Shown here: in pieces, positions 1 to 63,819 of the stretch
Numbering within the stretch: the stretch's first letter is position 1
Layout: every line of letters begins with the position of its first letter
NCBI RefSeq assembly: GCF_026213295.1
Contig: NC_079417.1
Location: 5,419,628-5,483,627, forward strand
DNA from: Gadus chalcogrammus
Lineage: Eukaryota > Chordata > Actinopteri > Gadiformes > Gadidae
Direction: 5' to 3'
DNA length: 64,000 nucleotides
The notes under the pieces: model-generated
The model's database searches: none
Seen by the model: the letters and a program-made list of their open reading frames with translations, nothing else
Told to the model about the DNA's origin: nothing
Position numbers and translations under genes: made by a program

Positions 1-6781
<6,781 letters not shown>

Positions 6782-8664
6782 GGCTGGAGACGAGGATGTA
6801 GGTCTAAACACGACTCAATCCACACTTACATAAAAAATAATAATGAGGCTTGAATTAAAAATGACGCACATTTATTATGACGTTTCATTATCAATGCAGA
6901 AGAGTATTCATTAAAACACATGCAATAAAGACAACTTGAAGTCATGAGAAGTTATGGCAAATGTTTCTTAACATTAAAACAAGGCCGCGCCACCAAGTAG
7001 ACACAGTTTGAAAACAAACCGCTTGCGACTACTGGACCTGCATAAACCCATTTAGTCCGTGTGTAATGGGATACCCCCCGTTTAGTTGACCCCCCACACT
7101 CCACTAACACTCCACCGCGCTCCCCGAGGAGCCAGAGACATGCCAACGGGCTACAACCTCCATTCATGAGAAACAGTGCCGTTGTTCTCAGCGTTACGTT
7201 TGGTTTGAACCGCAGAATTGTTAAGCAATTGGCATCGCCCGCATACAGAATAGAGAGGCGAGGGTCACATTCTCTCGCCCTGAATCGGATCTTTCTTTTG
7301 AAAACTGGGTATAACAAACCTAATCGGCAATAAAGTTATTTATATAAACGCAATCCATAGCACAATGCCCGATAACAGTTGAGTCCCCTTTAACTGACAC
7401 AGTAATATGTTATAAATTGTATGTTACCGTAAATAACACTTCACTCTGTCACTGCGTGTCCGCTGCAGAGGTCCTTGGAAACAAGTGACAGCCAGAAATA
7501 AGTGGGCGGATTTGTCCGACGCCTTGGTTGCATTGATAAACAATCAATATGTCTTTTAAAAAAGACACCCTGTCGTATTTTTAACCAGTCATTTTGGACA
7601 TAGTGTCACCACACACAAAAGCGCCTCCAAGTTGTTGTGTAGTACACGCTTTGTTGCAGAACAACCCCCTCCATGGTTCACAATAAGTAAGCGACAATCC
7701 TATTGGTTCAGAAGGACACATTTCAGCCAATCATTGTGTGTGTTGTTCCGGGGTTAGCTGCTGTCAAGTCGTGCTCAAGGTGAGTGCGTCTTATTTTGCT
7801 GTTTTCTCTCAAACAAAACATCATATTGAATGTTGTTCAAATGCAGATTCGTAGGTGTAATCTTCATTTTATGTAAATAAACATAAAAGTAGAATAGGCC
7901 TGCTGGATTTCGTATAAGTGTCCGATGTGAGCAGAATCGATGGAGCATTGGCTAACATGCTGTATTTGTTTTACTCCAACTGTTATGTATTGGCTCTAGT
8001 ACAAATGTTCTGAATTCGACACACTTTCAAACTTTCATCTGATGTTTATACGAATAGAAGTGAAACAGTGTGCCAGAATTACGCAGTAAGGAGTATAATG
8101 AATGTAGCAGTGGTGGCTGCTATCTATTTATGCTGTATCTGTTCCACATGACTTATCATCAAATACCAATAATTCAACACACTGTCTCTTTGTTTGCAGT
8201 GCTATTGTCTTTCACTCAGTATATTTGATAACATCGTGTTGGTTTGGCTAGTTTTATGTATGTGCACTTTTTGTTAATGCCTCAATCTATATTTGCAGGA
8301 TTTGTTCTTTCATTCAGTTTATATTCCATTTTATATATCTTTATATCTAGAGGAATCAGAATATAGTTGGAGTGCAAATAATCTAGCCTTCTACTCATTG
8401 TAGAAAGATTCCTTTTAAAACACATTCACTGTAAAACAAGAATAGCGTGTCCTGCCGGAAGTTAGTGAACATTGTGGTTTCTTGTAGTTTTACCACATGT
8501 GGCCATCATTTGTAGGTTATTAAAACTGTTTATAACTACTAAGCTACCCATGGGAAACTTCACCCTTAGTGTGCTTTTTTCTTTTTAATGGTATAACAAC
8601 TCAACTAACCAACTGTCTTCGACAGGGTCCGCTTGTATAACAAGGTGACCCACCCTTAGGCGAG
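6782..8664. promoter_or_regulatory. Divergent pnpla7-mrpl41 upstream region
   Basis: Holds the pnpla7 5' UTR/promoter (minus) and the mrpl41 non-coding first exon and intron (plus). The likely mrpl41 first exon ends at AAG|GTGAGT (7779/7780). I see no TATA box I trust; exact start sites are not readable from sequence alone. Confidence 0.5.
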
Positions 8665-9072
8665 ATGGGTGTCCTATCGACCCTGGCAAGAGGGCTGCTC
8701 AGAGGCGCTGACCGGATGGCTGAATTCACCAGCAAGAAGGGCGCCAGGACACACAACAAGGGCCGGACCGCCCGGCCCACCGGCCTCCGGCTGTCCAGCG
8801 CCAAGTTCGTCGCCGTGAAGGCCATGATCCCGGAGTTCGTGGTGCCCAACCTGGAGGGGTTCAAGCTGAAGCCCTACGTGTCGTACCGCACCCCCGGGGG
8901 AACCGAGGCTGCCCTGACGGCAGAGAGCCTCTTTGCAGAGGTTGTCGCGCCGCAGATTAAAAGTGACTTTCAGAAGGGCAGCTTCAGTATGGACCAGTTG
9001 GAGAAGTATGGGTTCGAACCCTCACAGGATTCAAAGCTATTCAAGCTGTTCCCTAAAAACTCTGTACGTTAA
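8665..9072 (+). CDS. mrpl41: Large mitoribosomal subunit protein mL41
   Basis: A single-exon frame of 135 codons. It contains ADRMAEFTSKKGARTHNKGR, FVVPNLEGFKLKPYVSYRTP and the C-terminal FEPSQDSKLFKLFPKNS, all recognisable as MRPL41 (about 137 residues in human). It is a component of the mitochondrial 39S subunit, and mammalian MRPL41 has also been linked to cell-cycle arrest and apoptosis. The first ATG after the acceptor is used; the Arg/Lys/Ser-rich N-terminus fits a mitochondrial targeting sequence. Neighbours are pnpla7 (divergent) and dph7 (convergent). Confidence 0.97.
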   Translation: MGVLSTLARGLLRGADRMAEFTSKKGARTHNKGRTARPTGLRLSSAKFVAVKAMIPEFVVPNLEGFKLKPYVSYRTPGGTEAALTAESLFAEVVAPQIKSDFQKGSFSMDQLEKYGFEPSQDSKLFKLFPKNSVR

Positions 9073-9157
9073 AGTTGTGCGTCCCATTTTGTTCAGTATT
9101 AAGGAACTTTTTTTTTCTCAAGTTGTACACCATCTATTATCGTTATTTTTGTACCCA

Positions 9158-9163
9158 AATAAA
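9158..9163 (+). terminator. mrpl41: mrpl41 poly(A) signal
   Basis: Canonical AATAAA 86 bp after the stop codon. Confidence 0.8.
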
Positions 9164-9481
9164 TTGAGTGCAAAAGTCACAGAATGGCAAATTATTTGTT
9201 ATGTAAACATGCCAGCAGCAAGCAGCACTCTTAACCTGTGAATGTAAATCAATGATCTCAGAAGAAGAAGTCCTTTTAACTAGTTTGTTGACTGTTTATA
9301 TTAGATTATGGAAGCATTTGATACCAGAGAGTGTGCTAGTACGATATAATAACGTATTGTAGATTCTGACATCGAGACGCCCTAGTTGTCAAGTGAAGAA
9401 GCATAATATTGCTTTTCTTGACATTTACAAATTGTCGTACTGTTGATCTAAAGGAGTTTTACATTCCTGAAATTCAGCTGT

Positions 9482-9600
9482 TTTTTTTTTAAAAACACAT
9501 TTGAGTATTGCATGTTTGCCTTTAAAAATGTCTCGGAACGTCCGCGGGCTGAAAACGGGTTGCATTTGTGTTAACATACAAACACTAAGTATACAAAAGG
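9482..9600. repeat. Second copy of the dispersed repeat, uninterrupted
   Basis: Matches 4150-4490 but reads straight through the point where that copy carries the hAT insertion (gtgttaacatacaaacac...). It therefore serves as a paralogous empty site. Confidence 0.75.
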
Positions 9601-9617
9601 AATTACTATAAGAAACC

Positions 9618-9623
9618 TTTATT
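9618..9623 (-). terminator. dph7: Candidate dph7 poly(A) signal
   Basis: TTTATT on the plus strand reads AATAAA on the minus strand, 410 bp beyond the dph7 stop. Confidence 0.5.
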
Positions 9624-10032
9624 GCAACAATTGAATGAAGTACATGGGTATAAAAACTACTTTAGTGGAGAAAGCTAGAAATATTCTGGTATACGTGATG
9701 GAAAGAGTTTGGTTCAGGAAGTGTATGTGTAATGAAAACCCATCCAGAATGTACTTTAAACCATGACATACACATCAGCTAATTATTGTTAAAGGGTTTT
9801 AAAATGCGTTTCTTTAAGAAAAATAGTTTACGCATTCTTAGTGAGGTTGCTACAACTTTAGGACAGAATCCCTCACAATCAAGTTCCTCCTCCCTTTTGC
9901 TTCTGTCTCGCCTAAATACCAACAAGAACATGACATTTTACATTTTAAACTATATATTTGGTTGGTGGGGTACCGTGGCAGCTTTAGTTGTGATGTAAAC
10001 GTTGGGTTTTCACAACGAAAGCTGGGCGACCC

Positions 10033-14663
<4,631 letters not shown>

Positions 14664-15164
14664 ATCCACATGTTGTCCGCTGCCACTGCAATATGTACAT
14701 CATCATACCCATGTGGTGTTGGTTATTTCGTTTTACTGTATGTATTATTATGCAACTGTCAACCACAATAAAACATATTTTTTCCCCCCAATACATTTTA
14801 GGCCCAGCGTTTAAGGATGCATCAGTCTACCTAAAGTGCAGCAAATACGGAGATTGTTTACCTTCTCGGATCCTCCGGCTTAAAATGGAAATAGCAGTCA
14901 CGTGTTGATCCACTCAGAGTTGATCAACTACCACTTCCGCAAACCGTGACGATCTGTCGTTGGATTATTCTATTATAACATTTCTTAAATAATTTCCCTT
15001 TAATTGCCGTTTTTGAGTTATTTCAGTCTGATTTAAAAAAGCATATTCATTGATATTCGACTTGTTTTCTCTTGCATTTGATTAGATACTCGGCGTGTTT
15101 ATCCCTACGTCACTTCCTGCTCCGACGCTGGGACTTCATTCAGGTCGTTGACAATAAAGATAAT
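14664..15164. promoter_or_regulatory. Shared divergent promoter of dph7 and paxx
   Basis: Only 501 bp separate the two start codons on opposite strands. There is no TATA box at a convincing spacing. Start sites cannot be fixed from sequence alone. Confidence 0.6.
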
Positions 15165-15265
15165 ATGGAAGGAAACCAATTGTCATACTACATGGTGCTT
15201 GAAGACACTACCAAAGATAAATTCCTGTGCTATATAAAAAAACAAAACGAAACGCATAATATATA
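15165..15265 (+). CDS. paxx: paxx coding exon 1
   Basis: ATG at 15165; 33 codons plus two bases (MEGNQLSYYMVLEDTTKDKF, LCYIKKQNETHNI), donor GTGAGC. Reading on would hit TAG at once, which supports the splice. Confidence 0.9.
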
Positions 15266-18200
15266 GTGAGCGTTTTCACTTTCACTCCTTTTTGCTGTTT
15301 GTAATCAACCATGTAGTATAACCAAAGGGGTCGATGGACTGGTTTACGTCTAACCTTGTATTATTGTTTTGTTTCTAAGTGTAACAGATGCCACGGATGT
15401 ATGGAGCATCGATGTATCTGAAGACTTATTAAGCCAGTTTGTACGTTTTCCCTGTGGAAGTGACGGCACTTTTTGACTGGTTCAAGATGTTGAATGTTCC
15501 TACTTATAATGTGCAATCTATTTATTCTAGAGGGAGAAGGTTTTACTGAAGTCCACAGAAGATTACTTGAGGAAAATCAGGTAAGCCTTAAACATTTCCT
15601 TTTCCTCTTAAAGCCAGGTCCTGATCTCCCTGTGATTTAGCAAGGCAAACGATGGGAACCCCTGATGAACCTGGTGGTTTGGTCCAGGGATTCTCGGATC
15701 CAGCAGTTGTAGGTATTGGTAGTGAGTTTATGTATGCAGTTTGAAATGGCGACGGTTGGTTAAGTCTATGTACAGGTTAGTGTAGAGGGGTTATTAGGCT
15801 GGGTGTTGTGCAGTTTTAGATGTGTTTAGTGCACTTAGATAAGGGATTGGGCTGTGTGTCTCTTTGGTTGCCCCTGGCTTTTTCACTTATCCTGACTTAG
15901 ATTTGGTTATTTTACTGTTATATTTAACCATTTCACCCCTAGCTTTTTTCGAGGCCAAATACTCAGTGCAACATTTGAAGCTAAAGAATAGATTTGATTT
16001 AATTTGACTTACAGTTGAATACTACTTTGTAGTGTGTCAGTTTTATCACAGTCTCTCAGATCCTGAGAAGCTGTAGGTATATGAGAGAGTACGTCAGCAG
16101 CTTACTAACCCATCCACCGTCCTCTTCCCCAGGTCTGCTCTGGGTACAGGCTGCTCCGCGGTGCTGTTGCAGCCCAGCGGAGGAGCAGTGTTGCGGGTGG
16201 ACTCCAGCCCAACAGACCTCAGCCTCCTGCTGGCCCGTCTGGACCGCCTGCCGGCGCGGGCAGAGGTCAAGGAGCTGCTGTTTGGGATGGCCGCCCACCT
16301 CTCCCAGTCTAGCAGACAACAAGGTCTCTGCTCATCATAAGGAACACCGTGGTGGTGGTGGTGGTGGTGGTGGTGGTGTTGTTGTTGATGATGTGTTTAA
16401 AATCTCTGTTACAAGAGAGACCTGGCCAAGAAGGACATGACCTTAGTAGAACAAACTTAACGTAAAGCGAAATAATAGTACGGATAGGTCATGCATTTGT
16501 GTATAAAATGGCTCTGCTCAAAATATGAGATTTGAATACATTTTAAATATTATATTTTCTAATTTTACAGCAACTATAAAAAAATATTCAGAACTGCCTC
16601 ATGTTCAGCCAAAACCACTAATGAATAGTATTTTAATATAATTTGTTTGCTTCACTGGATCCTTAATATTGGAACTTTACTCACAGGTAATTGTAACATA
16701 ATTCACACATTCATACCAACAGGCCACATATGCCCTTGCCAATTAAAGAGGCTTCTTTCTCACGCTAAGGAGGGATCCTGAGCCTAGGAAGGTGTCCAGC
16801 TCATACAGGAGGCAATTCATCATGTCTAAATTCTAGAGATACGAGCGGTCAAGATGTTCAAGAGACTCAAGGCCACAAAAACAAGCGTAATTCCCTCGCA
16901 TAGCCACAAACCAAGTTGCAATGCCAACACATAGCCACAAGAGAGCAGCACAGAGACACATTCAGGTATCCAGGAGGCGGGAGTTCAGCACCATGCTTAG
17001 CCAATCAGAGCACATAACTGAGTCCACGCCTGCCCAGTAGATAAGTCACAACGCATAGCCCAGGGGGCTAGAACGCTCCAGGTAACGCATCTATCAGATG
17101 CCCTACTAAGTGTATCTCCACGCATGCATAATACAATTCCTCTCCTTTTGCTTCATAGAGACTAGTCCAAACCTTGACCAAATAAAGTAAAGCAATCCTG
17201 ACTCGGAAGACTTTTTCCCAAAAAGCACACGACATAAACAAAAAAGTTAGCATAGCGGTTAGACTCTTAGCTGTATAGGTAGTTGGGTTTTTTTCCTCAG
17301 TAGTCTACCTGACCTCTCAGGTCATCCTACCGACCAGTCGGTACTTCTCATCAGTACCCTGGGCGAAACAGATGCCCTGACTCCACCTGCTCTTTAATGG
17401 CATGAATCTGCATTGACATGTCACTTTCAAAAAAAGGTGTAAATTAGTATAAAGTAAATGACTAAAGGGATCGATGTTTATCACGGTGAGGGCTATAGGT
17501 GCAGTATTCATGGTGGAAGCCCGAAGTCTTATGTGTCAACATCCTGAAATTCTACTCCAGAATGGTAGCGATCACCCTGTTGTTCACCTCTTCCTACTTG
17601 ACCTCCTCGTGACCCCTGGTGTTCTTGTCGGGTGACTTCTCTCTGTGTGTCTTCACTGTCCCCCCCTCCAGCTGCGGCCCAGTCGGTTAGTCCTGGGAAG
17701 ACCCACTACAAGAGGCATAATAATACAGGTGAGGCAGCAGACGTTCTAAAACATGATCCTGGCCAAACCATGTGGTACTGTAGTGTAAAGGTGGCTGTGT
17801 TCCTGTTCAGGGGTGTTAAAAATAACAACTCCTCAAGCTAGCATAATTGAGTGGCTCTTTTTGTCTAATTCTCCTTTTTTGCATGTTTTTAACATTTGAT
17901 AATTGTACATTATTTAGTTAAATAATATACTATGCTACAGGAAGGCAATCGTTAAAATACACATTTTAAAGGCGGTAAAAAAAAAAAATAGGAAGAATGA
18001 AACCACTTGTTTTTTTGTACCAGCACTTTTTCGTCTACTTAAGTACAATTTCATGAAAAAAAACAGTTCCTCTCCTCAAGGTGATTTTTCAGTACTCTCT
18101 CTGTTCATGTTGCCAGAGTTCGGGCCGCGGGTGCAGAGGAAGGCGGGACCAACGGTGCCCCTGTCAAAGCGTGTGGCGGGGGACTCCCTGATCAACCCGG

Positions 18201-18527
18201 GAACCAAGAAGTAACCCTGAAGTTGAATGAAAAGGCCACTAGTTCACCACTAGGTGTCATGGAACAAGCCAGTGATAAATCTTCCCTATAGTGACGTCAC
18301 TCGCGAGCGTGTTAAGTGTCCTCCCAGATGTATGATGACAGATAGGTCAACCTTTTAAAAGGGCTTGTAGTGGCTGGTCAACCAATCACACCTGGTGGTA
18401 AATAGGGAGCCTTTAAAAAATGATCAAAGATTGATCCTTAAACTAGTAAAAATGAATGACTTTTCTTTGTTTTTCTAGGAAGTGCCAAACAACAGGTGTG
18501 GCCTTTGATGATACCGAAGAAGATTGA
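15165..18527 (+). CDS. paxx: PAXX, non-homologous end-joining factor, complete
   Basis: Seven coding exons on the plus strand: 15165-15265, 15380-15440, 15531-15580, 16133-16323, 17672-17728, 18117-18210 and 18479-18527. They join to 200 residues (human 204). PAXX is an XRCC4-like homodimer that binds Ku at DNA breaks and supports ligation. Landmarks are FLCYIKKQ and NIYVTDATDVWS in the head, a helical stalk from exon 4 (LLARLDRLPARAEVKELLFG), and the C-terminal tail RVAGDSLINPGTK followed by TTGVAFDDTEED. The tail aligns with human GESLINPGFKSKK and GVDFDET, the Ku-binding end. The name rests on the head and tail; the middle is divergent. Confidence 0.93.
15380..15440 (+). CDS. paxx: paxx coding exon 2
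   Basis: Encodes (Y)VTDATDVWSIDVSEDLLSQ then F, the conserved PAXX head motif. Acceptor TTTCTAAG, donor GTACGT. Confidence 0.92.
15531..15580 (+). CDS. paxx: paxx coding exon 3
   Basis: Encodes REKVLLKSTEDYLRKI plus a split Arg. Acceptor TTATTCTAG, donor GTAAGC. Confidence 0.9.
16133..16323 (+). CDS. paxx: paxx coding exon 4
   Basis: Encodes SALGTGCSAVLLQPSGGAVL, then DLSLLLARLDRLPARAEVKE, to SSRQQ: the end of the head and the helical stalk. Acceptor CTTCCCCAG, donor GTCTCT. Confidence 0.9.
16324..17671 (+). other. paxx intron 4, no gene seen
   Basis: Contains a (GGT)n run near 16351-16378. The open frames in it have no family resemblance I can see. Confidence 0.6.
17672..17728 (+). CDS. 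paxx: paxx coding exon 5
   Basis: Encodes AAAQSVSPGKTHYKRHNNT in frame between acceptor CCCTCCAG and donor GTGAGG. Basic linker; the low conservation makes this the least certain paxx exon. Confidence 0.82.
18117..18210 (+). CDS. paxx: paxx coding exon 6
   Basis: Encodes EFGPRVQRKAGPTVPLSKRV then AGDSLINPGTK, matching the conserved PAXX tail. Acceptor TTGCCAG, donor GTAACC. Confidence 0.93.
18222..18417. repeat. Degenerate copy of the 5576-6182 MITE family
   Basis: Shares agatgtatga(t)gacagatag and caatcacacctggtggtaaa with the outer MITE, plus a final gagccttta end. It lies in the last paxx intron. Confidence 0.55.
18479..18527 (+). CDS. paxx: paxx terminal coding exon, Ku-binding tail
   Basis: Encodes KKCQTTGVAFDDTEED and TGA (18525-18527). 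The Phe in VAFDD corresponds to the human tail Phe needed for Ku binding. AATAAA signals follow at 18744-18749 and 18753-18758. Confidence 0.93.
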
Positions 18528-18743
18528 ATTTAATGTTTTTAAGAATATGTATCTGAAGAGAACAAGGAGTTTGTTATTCTGCTCAACACGTACATATATT
18601 ATGTACAGTTTGAACGTGGCTTTTAACCCACTGATGCCTGATACAGCTTTTAACCTTACTGCCTACATCATGAAATCTTTTTTAATGTAACCAATATTCA
18701 TCGCTTCAATCAGGGAATAGCTTTGAAATGGTTTATTTTATGA

Positions 18744-18758
18744 AATAAATGTAATAAA
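18744..18758 (+). terminator. paxx: paxx poly(A) signals
   Basis: Two AATAAA hexamers (18744-18749, 18753-18758) about 220 bp after the stop. Confidence 0.75.
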
Positions 18759-18759
18759 T

Positions 18760-20830
18760 GCTATTTTTTAACTTAATCCAATGTGTTCAGCATGACGTAC
18801 ATCGAAGCCATTTAGATTCATTCAGACAGTTTCAGTCGGTTTATGTCTCTAAGAAGAATTACACAGAGGAAAGCAGGGCCTGTTGTGAGCAAAGGAAAGG
18901 AGACCAAGAAAAATGAAAACCTATACTAACCTCTTTTCCTTGACCACGAGGAAAACATGAAGGAGAATTCATGAGGACTTAGGAAAGGATAACAGTGCTC
19001 TATCACGCCAGCTATATATACGTGGACAATGGGGGAAAGAAAGAAAAAATAACTACGGTCAATTAAGGGACATGGACATGGATCCGAATTAGTATGATTG
19101 AATGAAAATGGTCCATTCGTGAATGGACGAATGGTGCGAGTAAGGAACCTTCCCAAGCATAAAAAATGTATAATTCAGCCCAAGTGAAGGAGATGGAAGA
19201 AATCACTCCCCAGAAAACAATTCATACTCAAATACATACAATTGTATTCCATTTCCAAATGATAGAAGAAAATATCGAAATATTCAATCGCCGCGTTTCA
19301 GCTTCATGAAGTGCTCAGAAACCACAGTTTAATCAGACACAGGCTCAAATGTTGTCTTTGATCTTCTCTTTTTAATTAAAAGTAAATAATGCTTCACTGC
19401 AGGAAAAAAAAAATCACGTTTACAGACATTCAGGAATTCATACTGTATATATTTATATTATCACAAAGTTAAGTAACGCCTCAATATCACGAGGATCATT
19501 TTTTTTTCACTGATGGCATCTTACTCCATGAGTTGCTGGTGTTGTAGGCAGTCTCTGAAATACTTCACTCCATAACGGCTCTCGCACTCACTTATGGTGC
19601 TCCACTCAACTAACAAGTTTCCGATCTTTCCTGTTTTACTAGAGCAAGTTGAAGGTTGTGATGTTGACATATTTCAGATAAAAGCCAATAAAAAAATGGC
19701 AAAAAAAAATGCAATAACTTACATTGATGGTTTGATTGACCGAAATGCAAATCAGATCAGATGTAAATTACCTATAGAAAATAACACACTTGAAAGTTTT
19801 CCATTGTAGAGTAAAACCAAAACCAGCAGCTCAGCTGGAGCCTCTCTTTGACTGTTACAATCTACGGAAATAAATGAAGCACAACAGTCAATAGTTTCTC
19901 AGTGTGAAGACGAGACGATTTCAGAATAAAAGCACACACACATCCCATAATCACCAAGAAATCGACTAATTTGTAGTGAAACAAGGTGTGCAACAGCAGA
20001 TAAGACGCAATGCAACCAAAGGTGCCACTCGCCCCGAAGTTTAACCACATGCCAAGAAAACAGTCAGCTTGTTAAATAGAAAGGTGTGATTATTACAGAT
20101 GTCTCTTTTGGAACTGAAATTCCTCTCGTGAAGTATAGTACACACGTTTTACCTTTTGTAGATGTTCGGGTTAAAGCATTGTGTGTGATCCCAGTTCTCT
20201 GTATCACAGTGGTGGTAGTGATCATCTTAAGAATAAAGCGCTTGTTACATTTTAGCAGGATTCAATGTAGACATAAAGGTGAAGTTACCTGTTCACTCCA
20301 GCGAGTAAAAAATAATACAAATAAAAAGGGAAAAGAGCATTTGGTTTAGATGTTCAAGATGACGTGTTTAAATGACCCTTTACAACAGATGCATCGATGG
20401 AGGTACTCTTCCCAACAGGCCTGTCATCTCACTTCCTCCACCGACAGGAAGCAGCCAAGCGTCCCTGTATTTTCCTCGGGCGTTTTAACATCAATAAAAA
20501 CAATAGAACAAAACGGACTGGCTCTCCAAGCGATCCTGACTCTCTGTTTGCACGCTGCTGCCATAACTTCTAGATAACTGCCAGCTAAAACCATACGCAG
20601 GTCGGGTCCTCAGGCAGTATTTCTGATTATCATTTCTATATTCCAAAATAAATCATTCCTCTAGCCACATAAAAATATAATGTATCACGACACGACGACC
20701 TCTTTTATCATCTCAGCATGCTCTCAAGGCGGGGGGCCTCCTAGTAAGAGGAGGAGGAAGAGGAGTCCCATTTGGCCGGGGTAGGGTCGGGCAACACGAT
20801 TACATTTACTGTCAGAAGTTAAGCCACCAC

Positions 20831-20910
<80 letters not shown>

Positions 20911-21462
20911 TGTGTGTCTGTGTGTCAAGCCTACCAATCAAACCAACATTTTGTTACTTTGAACTTCGTTTTTTAACTGTACATTCTTAAAAAAATAAAT
21001 CTGGGAACATTCCGCAACAACAATCTTCATTCCATGGTCGAGCATTGACAAGGTGCGTCTTAAGGGTTTCTCTCCATCTCTCTCTCTCTCTCTCTTCTTC
21101 TCTCTCCATCTCCAATGTTATGAAACCGGGTCTGTTTGATTTATCCAACCCGGCCTCCACTCTTAGGCTGGGGTGGTTGCTGTGTTTCCCACACAACCAA
21201 TGTATCTGCGTGTCTTTGGGAAGCCTCATAAATCTCAATACACTTCCTAATCCCAGCGCACAACTGAGCGCTGGGACGCGGTGGCGCGGTACCGCTAGCA
21301 GGATTGCTGGCGCGGTACACATCCATTTGGTCCTCTTTGTCCTCTTCACGTAGGAGCGCGTGTTATCATTATTATGCTCCTTCTTTTGGGTTGTGGTAGT
21401 CGATATACTTGCCTTGGTCCGTCTTTAACAGTTCTACGATGTCTGGCTGGCGTCTCTTGTTT
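18760..21462 (-). other. abca2 3' UTR and paxx-abca2 intergenic region
   Basis: No coding exon recognised. It should contain the abca2 3' UTR (minus strand). I find no minus-strand AATAAA; ATTAAA at 19376-19371 is a candidate, which would make the 3' UTR about 2 kb. A (TG)n tract lies at 20832-20928. CLIC3, which I recall between PAXX and ABCA2 in human, was not seen. Confidence 0.45.
20832..20928. repeat. (TG)n microsatellite
   Basis: About 45 TG units with CTGTGTGTCTG interruptions at the right end, within the presumed abca2 3' UTR or its flank. Confidence 0.95.
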
Positions 21463-62191
<40,729 letters not shown>

Positions 62192-62205
62192 CTGGAGTGG
62201 GAGAG

Positions 62206-62357
62206 GGAGGGAGGGAGGGAGGGAGGGAGGGAGGGAGGGAGGGAGGGTGGAAAGGAGGTAAGGTTGGATGAAAAAAGGGTGTAAATGTGAAAGTAAACGA
62301 GAAAGGCAGGGTGAAGGGAGGGAGGGAGGGAGGGAGGGAGGGAGGGAGGGAGGGAGG
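62206..62357. repeat. Two (GGGA)n arrays
   Basis: About ten GGGA units at 62206-62247 and eleven at 62311-62357, separated by about 65 bp. G-rich on the plus strand; CCCT pyrimidine tract on the gene strand just upstream of w1. Confidence 0.93.
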
Positions 62358-62454
62358 GATGGAGGTTTGCCAGGTGAGAAAGATGGGAAAAACAAAATGC
62401 GACCATAGTTAGTCTGCGTTGTCCATTTCAGTCAACCTGCCCAGGTACTAAGCC

Positions 62455-62640
62455 TGTACTGGAGCTCAACTTGGAGGGGCCTGGGTTCCATGCCACGATC
62501 CCCCGTTGTCACAGTCTGCCTGTAGGCCTTCTTGATCAAGATACACTACTCCTCAATGTTGATGTAATGATAAGGTACCTGAAATGTGTTTAGCTCTACA
62601 TCGCTTTGGATAAACGACTACAATCGTGTGATCTTAATGG
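62455..62640 (+). mobile_element. tRNA-derived SINE
   Basis: gggttccatgccacgatccc (B-box region), gtctgcctgtaggccttctt, and tail catcgctttggataaacgac, a complete SINE-like order. Confidence 0.65.
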
Positions 62641-63787
62641 TGGACAATGAAGCTAGTACTGATTTGACTTGCAAATAAAGTACTTTATATACGGTACATG
62701 GTAAACAGTATGATACATGGAAAAAAGCAACATGATATATAAGTGTATATACAAAGACAGTATACAGTATAGACAGTAAGGTATAGCAAACACAGTACAA
62801 GACCCCTGCCTGTTCAACAGAACATAGGAATCCAAGTATTGATCTGTTCAATGTATTGATCAGTTAAACCGGTCCATTGTGCTAAACATGCAGTATCTTC
62901 CTCACGCTTTGCCTGCAAAGAAAAGTGAATGAATAAAAGCTAATCTTGTGTTTACAGGTTCAACCATCGGTCGCCATCCAAAGTGGATCGATATCAAGAA
63001 GTCTCATGACTTCAAGCATTCAGCGACCAACGACCAACGACCAACGACCAACGACCCAGCATCACGCTTCATTCACTCACACTCTGATCCTTTTTGCGGT
63101 TAAAATTTGCAAGTAAAATAATCAAATGAGCTTAACAACACAACAAATGCGCACGCACACAATCCATGAAACATATTCTCAGTAAGCACTCAATTAGCCA
63201 ATCAATAAAATGGATGGTCAGCAAATGACTGAGAGAGAACAGAAGAGAATGGAAGAGAGGAGAGATAGGAGGAGAGTAACGGCAAAGAAAAGATAATGAA
63301 CGAGAAGAGTGTGAAAAGTGTAGAACCTCATGGACTTTCGTTTTATTGACAGTTTAATTAGCACTTAAACAAAGCAGGTCAGTGGCTAAATATCATGGAC
63401 CAATTTTTCTTTAAAAGAGAACATTTCAGCATGAAAAACTAATTATCCCTCACAATGGACTCATCAGCATCAGGCTCTTTAAGCAACTTTTATAAAACTT
63501 AATTCCAAAAGAATAAGTGAGAATAATAGAGTAGATACATGTACACAGAGAAAATAGGGACAGACCAATGGCGGAGGGAGACATGAGAGAGAAAGAGATA
63601 CACATGGACAGGGAGACGAGAGAGAGGCATAAGGGAGATAAAGAGATGGAAGAGACAGAAGGATAGTACACAAAGAGTGCTGTAAACTGAGTCTCTGCCC
63701 CCACACCGTCCCCCCTCACCCAAGGGCATGAGGCCTGACAGACAAACGGACCCTTTCTCAAACTGACAGCGCTGACAATACACAAAG

Positions 63788-63789
<2 letters not shown>

Positions 63790-63818
<29 letters not shown>

Positions 63819-63819
63819 T
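63790..63819. repeat. Poly(C) run
   Basis: About 30 consecutive C; length in the assembly is unlikely to be reliable. Confidence 0.9.

Larger units (their letters stand above)
8626..9170 (+). other. mrpl41: mrpl41 terminal exon including UTRs
   Basis: The acceptor TCTTCGACAG ends at 8625. The exon carries 39 bases of 5' UTR, the whole reading frame and a 3' UTR with AATAAA at 9158-9163. Confidence 0.75.

Noticed and set aside
8601..8864. Minus-strand open frame over mrpl41
   Set aside because: It is the antisense shadow of the mrpl41 coding region, which has full family match on the plus strand.
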